Assembly: GCA_903840385.1 (NCBI GenBank) | Contig: CAIMFT010000006.1 | Coordinates: 1-36,770, forward strand | DNA from: an uncultured Holophagaceae bacterium | GTDB taxonomy: Bacteria; Acidobacteriota; Holophagae; Holophagales; Holophagaceae | DNA: 36,770 nt | Direction of reading: 5' to 3' | Shown here: piece by piece, positions 16,212 to 23,605 of the stretch | Layout of the letters: every line of letters starts with the position of its first letter | Numbering within the stretch: position 1 is the stretch's first letter | The notes under the pieces: model-generated | What the model was told of the DNA's origin: nothing | What the model saw: only the letters and a program-made list of their open reading frames with translations | The model's database searches: none | Program-made: the position numbers and the translations under genes

Positions 16212-19200
16212 TCAGCGAACGATGCGCCAGGACCGGGGTGCAAAGGCGATGGTGCCGGTGCCGGCGGCCAGGCTCTGAATCTTCACGTTGCTACTGGAGG
16301 TGGAGGTCGGAACATCCTGGCCGCTCTGGATGACCAGGCGGCTACCCACCGAGGTCAGGTCTCCTGCCAGATTGGACCAGGTAAACACATAGCCGTCATT
16401 GCCACTGGCATTGGAGGCTGAGGCGGACACATCCCCATTTCCAAAGGCTGGCGAGAGGGCATCCCGCATCCGGTAGGTGTAGGAAGTCCCGGCCCCCTGG
16501 CAGGTGGCGGAGCTGCCGGTGGTGCTGGGCCGGAAGGTGGTGAAGACAAGCGCACCATTGGTAACCACGGGGGTGAGGTAGGCCTTCTCGTAGAGGAAGT
16601 GGGTGGCGTCGTTGGGGTCGGCGATGGGGGAATGGAAGCGGAGGAAGTAGCCCAGCTTTGCATTGTTGCCCAGGTAGGCCGTTCCAGCGGAGGTGGTCAC
16701 GCTCGTCAGGTCCGCCAGCTGAGCGTCCGTCACCGCCGAGCCGTAGGTGTTCACATTGCTCGGGAGGCCCCCCACCGTGGGCAGGTCTGCACTGTCCTGC
16801 CGATCAAAGACCATCACCTGGCGGTTCACCTGGTTCGAGACAGGGTTGATGGGATCCTTGTCCATGGGATCGTTCCGATCCCCGGTGCCAAAGGTCACGC
16901 CCACCACCGGAGGGATCATGTTGGGGGCAGACAGGCTGGTTGAAGGACGGATGAACTGGGGGATGGACTTGGGGACCCGATAGGCGACTGGCACCGAGGT
17001 CACGGGGGAGGCCGCTGTCACCAGGCTCCCAGAGAGGGTGGTGGACCCCTTGTAGATCCAGCGGACGCCCGGATTGGTGGGGCTCGTACTGGTGTCGGCG
17101 GTACCCGTAGTGGTCCACTGGTCGATGTTGGAGTGATCCACCCGCCACCCGGGTGCCGTGGTGGTCAGGGTCTCCATGGAACCAAGGGCATAGACTCCCC
17201 CCGTCTGGTCACCAAAATAGATGCGCTGGGCCCGACCTGAACCAAGCAGGAACTGGAATGGGAACCCCCCCGCCGTGATGGCCCCCATGGTGGGGAAGGC
17301 ACCTGCCAGGGTTGCGTTGTTCACAAAGTCCCAGATCTTCACCATGGACCCATCCAGGACATTCAAGGCCAGGAGGGAGCGGCCGAGCTTGGTGGGTGCT
17401 GAGTTGTTGCCCACAGTCAGGGCATCCAGCTCATTGTTGCTGTAGCCCCCGCCGAGGATGACAAGATCCTTGATGACGGCTGGGGAGCCAACCTCCACCG
17501 AGGCCAGACCGATGGTCGAGGTGGCCAGCCCCATGGTCTTGATGGCCGGATTCGTCGAGTTGTTGGGATCGACCATCCAGGCGAGCTTGGGGTACCTAGG
17601 GTTGGCAACATCGATGGCGTAGTAGCTCCGGCCCCCCTTGCGCAGGCCGAAGATGACACGGATGGTGTCGGCGCTGTCCACCTTGAAGTTCCCCACACCA
17701 CCCGAGAGGGGCGTGTCCTTGAAGTAGATGAGGGGCGACCCGTCCACCGCATAGAGGTGCGTGGTGGGATCACCGACCATGAGCTGGCCCAGCTTGGTGA
17801 CGTTGGGACCGCTGGTCTTATTCAGGAACTCGGTGGGCACAAAGCTCCAGAGCTCATCGATGCTGGCCAGGAGGACCCCCGCCGGGGTAAAGCCGCTCAC
17901 CTCACCGATGCAGTGGAAGTGGCCTTGGTTGTCGCCGAAGAAGATCAGCTGGAACCGGGCATCGATCATCCCGGAATAGGTTGAGGACCAGAGCCCCGAG
18001 AGCGGACTGGTGGAGGGAATCAGCGAAGGGTCATACTCGATCGCTGCGGGGGAGCTGTTGACCACATCGCCCATGATGTCTGTGCGGGAGCTCGAAATAG
18101 ACGTAGGATTCGCTGCATTGGCCTGGGCTAATGCACTAGCACCCCGGATGAACCGAATCAGGCCAATGGCGCTGGCTGCGTCTGCGGTGCCCATGACCAC
18201 GGGATCCCGGAGGGTCGTGTTCTGGTCGCTAAAGGCCTGGGCGGGGAGGGTCAAGTCGAGGCCCCCATAGGGAATGACCGTGCCCGGGATCGCAGTATAG
18301 ACATTCCGGTTCTTCCAGCCCTTTTGGAGCAGCATAACGGCGACAGAAGCTACTGCGTTGTTGGCATTGATGTCCGACTGGAAGCTCCCATCGGCCGCCT
18401 TGAGGGCAACGGTCCCATCAGGCCCGATGCCGATGCCGGTCATCAGAAGGTCCCCCTTCCAGATGGAACCTTGGCCATCGTTGTTGGCCTCAAAGCGGCC
18501 AAGGTAGGCGCGATTGCCGAGGTTCAACCCCACCAGCGGTGCCGAGGGTGCCGTGATTCCGGTATTGGCGCTCACCACCCGGCGCATGATGGCGTTCAGG
18601 CTGTTGGCCAGGTAGGTGGGGTTCGTGGCGTCGAAGAAGTTGGTCTGGGCTCCGCCGACACCGCCGAAAGGGACTGCAGTGGTGACATCGAAGGCGGCCG
18701 TCTTTGGGTCCCCGAAGAGGGCGGCCTTGAGGAGGGGGCCCTTGCCGCCACCGCTGTCCGAGTTGATCCCGGCCAGGCAGAGGCCAACGGTCATGGTGGT
18801 GATCTTGCGTCCACTGGTGCCGGCCGAGCCTCGGGACTTGATCCGGAAGGGAGCATATTCGCTGGGCACGTTGGGACCCGTGAACTTTTGGCTGGTGTTC
18901 TCAAGGCCATGGGCGGCAATGGCCGCAAAGCTCCAGATGTTGAAGTTGGACGATCCAGGACTGAGATTGGCGGGAATCACCCTGGTGGCCCCAGTCTGGA
19001 TCTGAGCCTCAGAGGTCCAAGCCCCTCCGCCCGTCCCTAAGGCATTCCCGCTGGTACTCCCCGCGCTCAAGCTGTCGTTGGCATTGCCATCCGTGAAGAG
19101 GATCACATAGGAGGTCCGGCAGCTGGGGGGGATCTCACCGGTGCTGGCGAAGTCAAAGATGCTCGAATTATCATCATCTATGGTCAGCTGCGCCAGGCAG

Positions 19201-20384
19201 TTGGCCAGAGCATAGGTCAGCGGGGTCACGGTGCTCGGCTTCTTTGATTGCAGCACCGCGACGGAGGCATGCGTGGAGCCGCTGGTCGACTTCTTGAAAA
19301 GCGTCAGGTCCCGGCCTGAGCTCACGGAGTAGTTGTCGGACTGGATCGTCGAGAGCCCTTCCTCGGCAGACGAATCATCCAGGAAGCGGTAGGCCCACCA
19401 CACGCGGTCCCGGTTGTTGAACCAGGCGGTCAGCACGGCGCGCTTCAGGTACTGGCAGCGGGTTCCGACGGGCAGACCGTTGGCAAAGGTGGTCTTCCCA
19501 CCGGCATTGGTGGTGGACCCCCCGATGACGAAGCCACCTGTGGCGGCGGAAGTCCCAACGACCCCTGCGGCAGTGGGAGCGGCATTGTTGTTGTCCTTGT
19601 AGATCCCACCAGCGCCGTAGTTGTCATTGCCGCTGGCGCCCTTGGTGTCCATGCCGAAGAACATCCAGTCCACATAGTCGGTGTTGTAGTCGATGTAGCT
19701 GATGAGGTTGCTCACGCTGGTGGCGGACGCATAGAGGGTGTCATAGGCGATGTAGTTGTTGGAGCTGCCCAAATCGGGATCCGGGATGCCGTCGATGTGG
19801 TTGGCTAGGGGGGCCGTAACCAGCGGCGCCGCAGTCGGGGCTTTAAGCAGGGTCCAGGGCAGCGGGATGTCCACAGTGCGGGTGTAGGTGGTGCTACCTA
19901 TTTTCTTGCTACCCGTCAGCCGGGCATGGGTGGCGGTCTTGACCAGCGCAACCGTCAGGGTCCCCGCGATGCGGGTCCCAGTGGCATCCACCAGGTACCC
20001 GACCGCATCGGTGGACCACTTCGACGTGCTGCTGGAGCCAGTCCCGTTCATGGAGATGGTGAAGGGATTCCCAGTGCCATTGTTGGTGGAGGTGCTCAGG
20101 CTGTACTGCACACTGTCATCGCCTTGGGAATTGCCGGAGCTGCCAGAGCCGATGTGGGTGTTATAGCCGACATTGGTCCAGTAGCTCCGATGCCAGAAGA
20201 CATGGGTCATGGAGCCGGACATGTCGAACATGGTCAGCATCTCAGGCTTGACCCCGCCCCCCTTGTAGACATCCAGGAGGTCCGTGACTGGAGCGAGGTT
20301 GGTGCCCACCTGAGCCTGGAGCGAGAGCCCCAGGGCGAAGGTCAGGAGGATGGACTTGAGGGAGTGGAGTCGCGAGAAAGCCAT
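16212..20384 (-). CDS. pilY1: PilY1-like type IV pilus tip/biogenesis protein with vWA domain
   Basis: This 1390-residue secreted protein resembles PilY1, which sits at the tip of type IV pili with the minor pilins and promotes pilus assembly, adhesion and surface sensing. It begins with a signal peptide (about residues 1-24). A von Willebrand A domain follows, with the metal-site motif DMSGS (54-58) and, further on, LFTDGNANDS (around 425). The second half, from about residue 700, carries the PilC-type propeller. Recognisable parts include SSPAAIEYDPS, FFGDNQGHFHCIG and VFGLRKGGRSYYAIDVANPR (seen with IFGL), plus FGDQTGGVYAL. I could not identify a PilY1 calcium loop by eye. It is the last gene of the operon, 57 bases after pilX, and has GGAGGG before its ATG. 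Confidence 0.9.
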   Translation of the reverse strand: MAFSRLHSLKSILLTFALGLSLQAQVGTNLAPVTDLLDVYKGGGVKPEMLTMFDMSGSMTHVFWHRSYWTNVGYNTHIGSGSSGNSQGDDSVQYSLSTSTNNGTGNPFTISMNGTGSSSTSKWSTDAVGYLVDATGTRIAGTLTVALVKTATHARLTGSKKIGSTTYTRTVDIPLPWTLLKAPTAAPLVTAPLANHIDGIPDPDLGSSNNYIAYDTLYASATSVSNLISYIDYNTDYVDWMFFGMDTKGASGNDNYGAGGIYKDNNNAAPTAAGVVGTSAATGGFVIGGSTTNAGGKTTFANGLPVGTRCQYLKRAVLTAWFNNRDRVWWAYRFLDDSSAEEGLSTIQSDNYSVSSGRDLTLFKKSTSGSTHASVAVLQSKKPSTVTPLTYALANCLAQLTIDDDNSSIFDFASTGEIPPSCRTSYVILFTDGNANDSLSAGSTSGNALGTGGGAWTSEAQIQTGATRVIPANLSPGSSNFNIWSFAAIAAHGLENTSQKFTGPNVPSEYAPFRIKSRGSAGTSGRKITTMTVGLCLAGINSDSGGGKGPLLKAALFGDPKTAAFDVTTAVPFGGVGGAQTNFFDATNPTYLANSLNAIMRRVVSANTGITAPSAPLVGLNLGNRAYLGRFEANNDGQGSIWKGDLLMTGIGIGPDGTVALKAADGSFQSDINANNAVASVAVMLLQKGWKNRNVYTAIPGTVIPYGGLDLTLPAQAFSDQNTTLRDPVVMGTADAASAIGLIRFIRGASALAQANAANPTSISSSRTDIMGDVVNSSPAAIEYDPSLIPSTSPLSGLWSSTYSGMIDARFQLIFFGDNQGHFHCIGEVSGFTPAGVLLASIDELWSFVPTEFLNKTSGPNVTKLGQLMVGDPTTHLYAVDGSPLIYFKDTPLSGGVGNFKVDSADTIRVIFGLRKGGRSYYAIDVANPRYPKLAWMVDPNNSTNPAIKTMGLATSTIGLASVEVGSPAVIKDLVILGGGYSNNELDALTVGNNSAPTKLGRSLLALNVLDGSMVKIWDFVNNATLAGAFPTMGAITAGGFPFQFLLGSGRAQRIYFGDQTGGVYALGSMETLTTTAPGWRVDHSNIDQWTTTGTADTSTSPTNPGVRWIYKGSTTLSGSLVTAASPVTSVPVAYRVPKSIPQFIRPSTSLSAPNMIPPVVGVTFGTGDRNDPMDKDPINPVSNQVNRQVMVFDRQDSADLPTVGGLPSNVNTYGSAVTDAQLADLTSVTTSAGTAYLGNNAKLGYFLRFHSPIADPNDATHFLYEKAYLTPVVTNGALVFTTFRPSTTGSSATCQGAGTSYTYRMRDALSPAFGNGDVSASASNASGNDGYVFTWSNLAGDLTSVGSRLVIQSGQDVPTSTSSSNVKIQSLAAGTGTIAFAPRSWRIVR

Positions 20385-20441
20385 GGGACCCTCCAGGGAT
20401 CAAATGAGCAGCAAGCAGAACGTACGCAGGGGAAAAGCGGT

Positions 20442-21065
20442 TCAGTACGGGAAGGTGGCGATGAGCTCCCGTTGGGACTGGTAGGTCTGAGTGGTGCCCG
20501 TGGGTATGGCCCGGCCGGTAGACAGCACCCGCCAGCCCACGGGGGAGCTGGTGGCGAGGCCCCCCTTGGTGCCCCCTGAGGCAGCATTGTTATCGGAGGA
20601 GCCACCGGACCCGCCGAGGGGAGCGTTGCCCCAGCCCAGGCCCAGATAGCGGAGCTCGACATCGAACGACTGGGGGGTAGTAGCCGCCCCAGCGTTGTTC
20701 AGGAGCATGGCGGTATCCGTGACCCCTGAGATCGTGATGGGAAGGCCGGTATTGATCCCTGACATGGCACCGTTGATGCCTTGGACCAGCTGGAGCTGAC
20801 CCGTGAGCGCTCCGGCCGATGCGAACTGGGCCGCTTCGACCATGTGCCCCTGCCCCCAGACAATGACCCAGTCCAGGCCTGCATCAGCAGCGGCGGCGGC
20901 CTTCTCACCCTGGACCACGCTCGCTCCCATGGACAGCTCCCGCACCACATTGCGGCTGAGACTGAAGGTGGCAGCCCCCATGACGATCACCAGCACTAGG
21001 GCCATGACGATGGTTAGCCCACCTTGCTGTGAGGCCTGATTGTGTGGTTTGGCGTGAGTGAGCAT
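20442..21065 (-). CDS. pilX: PilX-like minor pilin
   Basis: This is a minor pilin of 207 residues, likely part of the priming complex at the pilus tip. After a short basic leader, the segment QQGGLTIVMALVLVIVMGAA (about residues 12-31) gives a prepilin-type hydrophobic helix with a glycine before it. The glutamate normally at position +5 is absent, as is usual for PilX/GspK-like tip subunits. The rest is globular and Gly/Ser-rich, ending in ELIATFPY. I chose ATG at 21063-21065; its GAGG overlaps the pilW stop codon. A TTG four codons earlier is in frame. Assignment rests on helix type and its place between pilW and pilY1. Confidence 0.82.
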   Translation of the reverse strand: MLTHAKPHNQASQQGGLTIVMALVLVIVMGAATFSLSRNVVRELSMGASVVQGEKAAAAADAGLDWVIVWGQGHMVEAAQFASAGALTGQLQLVQGINGAMSGINTGLPITISGVTDTAMLLNNAGAATTPQSFDVELRYLGLGWGNAPLGGSGGSSDNNAASGGTKGGLATSSPVGWRVLSTGRAIPTGTTQTYQSQRELIATFPY

Positions 21066-21073
21066 GAATGGCC

Positions 21074-22249
21074 TCAAAGATGGAAACCGAAGTTGCGGGG
21101 GGTCACCATCAGGGTTTGGGTCCTGCGGGCATAGTCAGCTTGGCCTGCCACGTTGCTGCTCCCAGCCCGGGGGGTTGCGGAACGTGAGCTCACATCCACG
21201 CGGATCAGACATGGGTAAATTCTGAACCAAAGCGGGTTAGACGCATCCCTAAGCGGGGTGCCCGTAGCTCCCATGGGAACGAGGGCAGTGGTGATCCTGC
21301 CAGCGATCTCAGCCCAGTTGGCAGCATCCTGGCGCAACCAGTTCGTTCCACCATCGACGCTGAGGTCGATGCGGAGCCCATCAATGTTCTCGGCGATGAT
21401 TTCAACTGGCACTCCGGCCCAGGTGATGGCCGTACCCCCAACGGGGTAGGTGGTCTGCTGGCGCACCAGGCAGGGGACGGTAATGGCGCTGTTCGAGGGG
21501 TCCCAGGCCAGGGCCTGGACCGAGTAGCGGGTGACGATGTTGGGCCGATAGAAGGAGAGTGGCACACCTGCGAGGTGCGCCTTGGTACCAGGGGTCGTTA
21601 CCTGATAAACCCCACCTACAGCTTGCGCAATCACCGTTGCTGCGAGGTCTACCCCCACAGAATTGCCACTGACCACAGAGATGATGAACTGTTCGAAGTT
21701 GCCATCCTGCACGGCCACGATGTCGCCAGCCTGCAAGTCGGCCGTGGACCCGCTAATCAGGTTCAGCGAGAGGCCCGCCGTCGTGATGGCTGACAGGGTG
21801 GCCTGAATGGGCAGGGAGCGGTCACTCACGTACTGAATCTCATCCAGGTGGGGAACCTGAATTGGTGGGACCAGCGGACCTGTGACGAGGGCCCCTGGGC
21901 TGGCAGGATTAGGCCCAGTCACGGTCACGACCAATGGATCTGGAAGGATCATAAAGGGTTCCTGGGTACCATTGGTCACCGAGTAGTTGCCTGCGGCTGG
22001 GTTGTTAAAGCCAACGTTGGCGAAGTAGCCGATGGAAGCCAGGTCATCCTGCATGGAGCCGAGGGCCCAGTGGCCTCGCCGCTGGCTGCCGATCATGTCG
22101 TTCACCCGCTGGACTCCCGCCAGATTGGTGGAATAGACCCGGAGCATGCCGGCGGTGAGGACGCCGATGAACAACATGGCCACCAACATCTCGATGAGGG
22201 AGAACCCCCGCTGGAGGGGGTGGAACCGCTGGAAGGACCGGAGCGTCAT
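21074..22249 (-). CDS. pilW: PilW-like minor pilin
   Basis: This 391-residue prepilin has a class III signal: a basic leader (MTLRSFQRFHPLQR), the peptidase site G|FSLIE (about residues 15-20) and a hydrophobic helix MLVAMLFIGVLTAGML. The following RVYSTNLAGVQRVNDMIGSQ and MQDDLASIGYFAN are typical of PilW, the largest minor pilin of the FimU-PilVWX set. The start at 22247-22249 has AGGAGTCC upstream; the open frame continues 24 codons further, without a ribosome site. It lies ten bases after pilV. It should be processed by the prepilin peptidase PilD, not in this window. Confidence 0.88.
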   Translation of the reverse strand: MTLRSFQRFHPLQRGFSLIEMLVAMLFIGVLTAGMLRVYSTNLAGVQRVNDMIGSQRRGHWALGSMQDDLASIGYFANVGFNNPAAGNYSVTNGTQEPFMILPDPLVVTVTGPNPASPGALVTGPLVPPIQVPHLDEIQYVSDRSLPIQATLSAITTAGLSLNLISGSTADLQAGDIVAVQDGNFEQFIISVVSGNSVGVDLAATVIAQAVGGVYQVTTPGTKAHLAGVPLSFYRPNIVTRYSVQALAWDPSNSAITVPCLVRQQTTYPVGGTAITWAGVPVEIIAENIDGLRIDLSVDGGTNWLRQDAANWAEIAGRITTALVPMGATGTPLRDASNPLWFRIYPCLIRVDVSSRSATPRAGSSNVAGQADYARRTQTLMVTPRNFGFHL

Positions 22250-22259
22250 GGCAGGACTC

Positions 22260-22781
22260 CTAGTAGCGGACAAGGCGGCTGACGGATAGGGCCGAGGGGG
22301 CCAAGGCTTGGCCGCTGCCATCGATGGCCTGGTCCTGCCAGGTGACTCTCACCACGAACTCGTTCATGTTCATGCCGGAAATAGCGGCTTTCGGCGTCGC
22401 AGTGGTAGGGGCCAGACGGGTCCAGGCCACCTGGAAGACCTGCGTGGCAGCCCCCACAGCCACAGTCTGGCCGTTCACATCGAAGGCCCCGAAGGTACCG
22501 GTGGACGTGGCCCCGCTGTAGACCCGGGCGACGGGGTAGGCCACGCCCGAGCCCATCACTCCGGCGGCGTAGGACCAGCTGAGGCTGCCCTCGGCCTGGA
22601 TGGCACTCAGGCAACCCTCTGCCAGACCTGCGGCTGTGATCCGATTGCGTCCTCCCGCGTTGTTGCGGAGGGTGGAGACCTGGAGGGCGGCAAGGCCCAG
22701 CAGGCCGACACCGAAGATGAGGGCCGTGATCATCAGCTCGGCCAGGGAGAAACCCCGTTGATGGGCGTGGCGGCGAGTCAT
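22260..22781 (-). CDS. pilV: PilV-like minor pilin
   Basis: This 173-residue prepilin has the leader MTRRHAHQR, cleavage site G|FSLAE and a hydrophobic helix LMITALIFGVGLLGLAALQV, as in PilV, where L/GLAALQ is characteristic. NNAGGRNRITAAGLAEGCLS follows, and the last 40 residues include NEFVVRVTWQDQA, a pattern common in PilV (VxVxWxD). The ATG has GGAGGG five bases upstream. It is eight bases after fimT and ten before pilW. It probably belongs to the initiating tip complex with the others. Confidence 0.88.
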   Translation of the reverse strand: MTRRHAHQRGFSLAELMITALIFGVGLLGLAALQVSTLRNNAGGRNRITAAGLAEGCLSAIQAEGSLSWSYAAGVMGSGVAYPVARVYSGATSTGTFGAFDVNGQTVAVGAATQVFQVAWTRLAPTTATPKAAISGMNMNEFVVRVTWQDQAIDGSGQALAPSALSVSRLVRY

Positions 22782-22789
22782 GGTCCCTC

Positions 22790-23458
22790 CTACAGGCGCT
22801 GCCAGGGAACGGTGGCATCCCCTGCGTTGGGTTTGTAGAAGGCATGGACCCCGTTGGCCCGGGTCACCAGAACCAAGCCCACTGGGGCGCTCGGGTAGGA
22901 GGCCCCATTGCGCATGCCTCCCACATAGACGTAAAAGTCGCGGTTGGCGCGACCCATGGCGTCGAAGGACATGGCGGTGTTCGTGCTCCCCGTGAACAAC
23001 TTTCCATTGGTCCCGGGCAGTGCACCGCTCGTAAACAAGGCTGAGATAGCGGCTTCACCACCCGTCAGGGGGTCTGGATTGGGCGCAGCCTGGGTGTAGA
23101 TGGGCCAGTTAAGATTGTCCACACCCGAGTACTGACTAGCGCTGCTACCCCCGGCGGTGCGGAGCCACGTGGTAAGCGCCTGATTGGCCGGCACTGGAGT
23201 CACATCCCCCTGGGAGGGGAAGCTGAGCTGCATGGTCTCCTGGTGGCCCAAAGTGGTGAGCGTGACCGTCCGCCCGGTAGACCGGGCCACGGTGCGGGCC
23301 TCCACCAGGATTCCGTAGAGGCTGTTCACCGTGCCCTTCACGGCGGCGGGCTGGGCGGCGCCAGACATGGTCCCCCCGGCCACAGCCAGGATCCCGATGA
23401 TGACGACGACCAAGAGCAATTCCAGCAGTGAGAAGCCCTTGGCTGAATGGGTGCGCAT
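22790..23458 (-). CDS. fimT: FimT/FimU (GspH-type) minor pilin
   Basis: This is the first gene of the minor-pilin operon. The 222-residue protein has a very short leader (MRTHSAK), the processing site G|FSLLE and the helix LLLVVVIIGILAVAGG. GTVNSLYGILVEARTVARST follows, as in the GspH/FimT family, where the helix is followed by an L..AR.eA motif. A C-terminal VLVTRANGVHAFYKP is consistent with the GspH fold. Its ribosome site GGAGGAGGGGG is very strong. A sigma-28-like promoter ends 28 bases upstream (23486-23512). The order fimT/U-pilV-pilW-pilX-pilY1 is the same as in Pseudomonas, although no pilE-like gene follows here. Confidence 0.88.
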   Translation of the reverse strand: MRTHSAKGFSLLELLLVVVIIGILAVAGGTMSGAAQPAAVKGTVNSLYGILVEARTVARSTGRTVTLTTLGHQETMQLSFPSQGDVTPVPANQALTTWLRTAGGSSASQYSGVDNLNWPIYTQAAPNPDPLTGGEAAISALFTSGALPGTNGKLFTGSTNTAMSFDAMGRANRDFYVYVGGMRNGASYPSAPVGLVLVTRANGVHAFYKPNAGDATVPWQRL

Positions 23459-23485
23459 ATCACCCCCTCCTCCCTAGAACCCTCA

Positions 23486-23512
23486 GGATCGGCACTTTTT
23501 TTGGAACCTTTG
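23486..23512 (-). promoter_or_regulatory. sigma-28 (FliA)-like promoter before fimT
   Basis: On the minus strand CAAA (23512-23509) is followed by exactly 15 bases and GCCGATCC (23493-23486). This is the same geometry as the flgM site, and in both the spacer begins GGTTC. Start of transcription near 23479 would give a leader of about 21 bases holding the strong fimT ribosome site, which is well placed. It deviates from the FliA consensus at the first -35 base and at the last two -10 bases. I judge it more likely than not to be a promoter; whether FliA reads it needs testing. Confidence 0.5.
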
Positions 23513-23584
23513 ACGGTTTTTAACACCTAGATCCAGGTGCACTTAGACGCACCGACCCAGGAGTCCCGGTATTTTATCTCGACA

Positions 23585-23605
23585 AGTGTATACTTTTTAT
23601 ACACT
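23585..23605. repeat. AT-rich perfect palindrome between priA and fimT
   Basis: AGTGTATA (23585-23592) and TATACACT (23598-23605) are perfect inverted copies around a five-base spacer. The site covers the end of priA (TAG 23604-23606) and lies about 127 bases upstream of fimT. No U-tract follows on the minus strand, so a priA terminator is less likely than an operator or promoter element. It contains TATACT/TATACA hexamers close to a -10 on both strands. Confidence 0.55.

Noticed and set aside
15329..16243. N-terminal extension of RNase J by about 305 codons
   Set aside because: The extension overlaps rsmA in another frame and looks like noise; the GTG at 15328 has a good ribosome site and gives the normal family length.
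21541..21550. GCCGATAG on the plus strand as another sigma-28 -10
   Set aside because: It lies inside pilW, opposite to its direction, has no -35 at 15 bases and precedes no gene.
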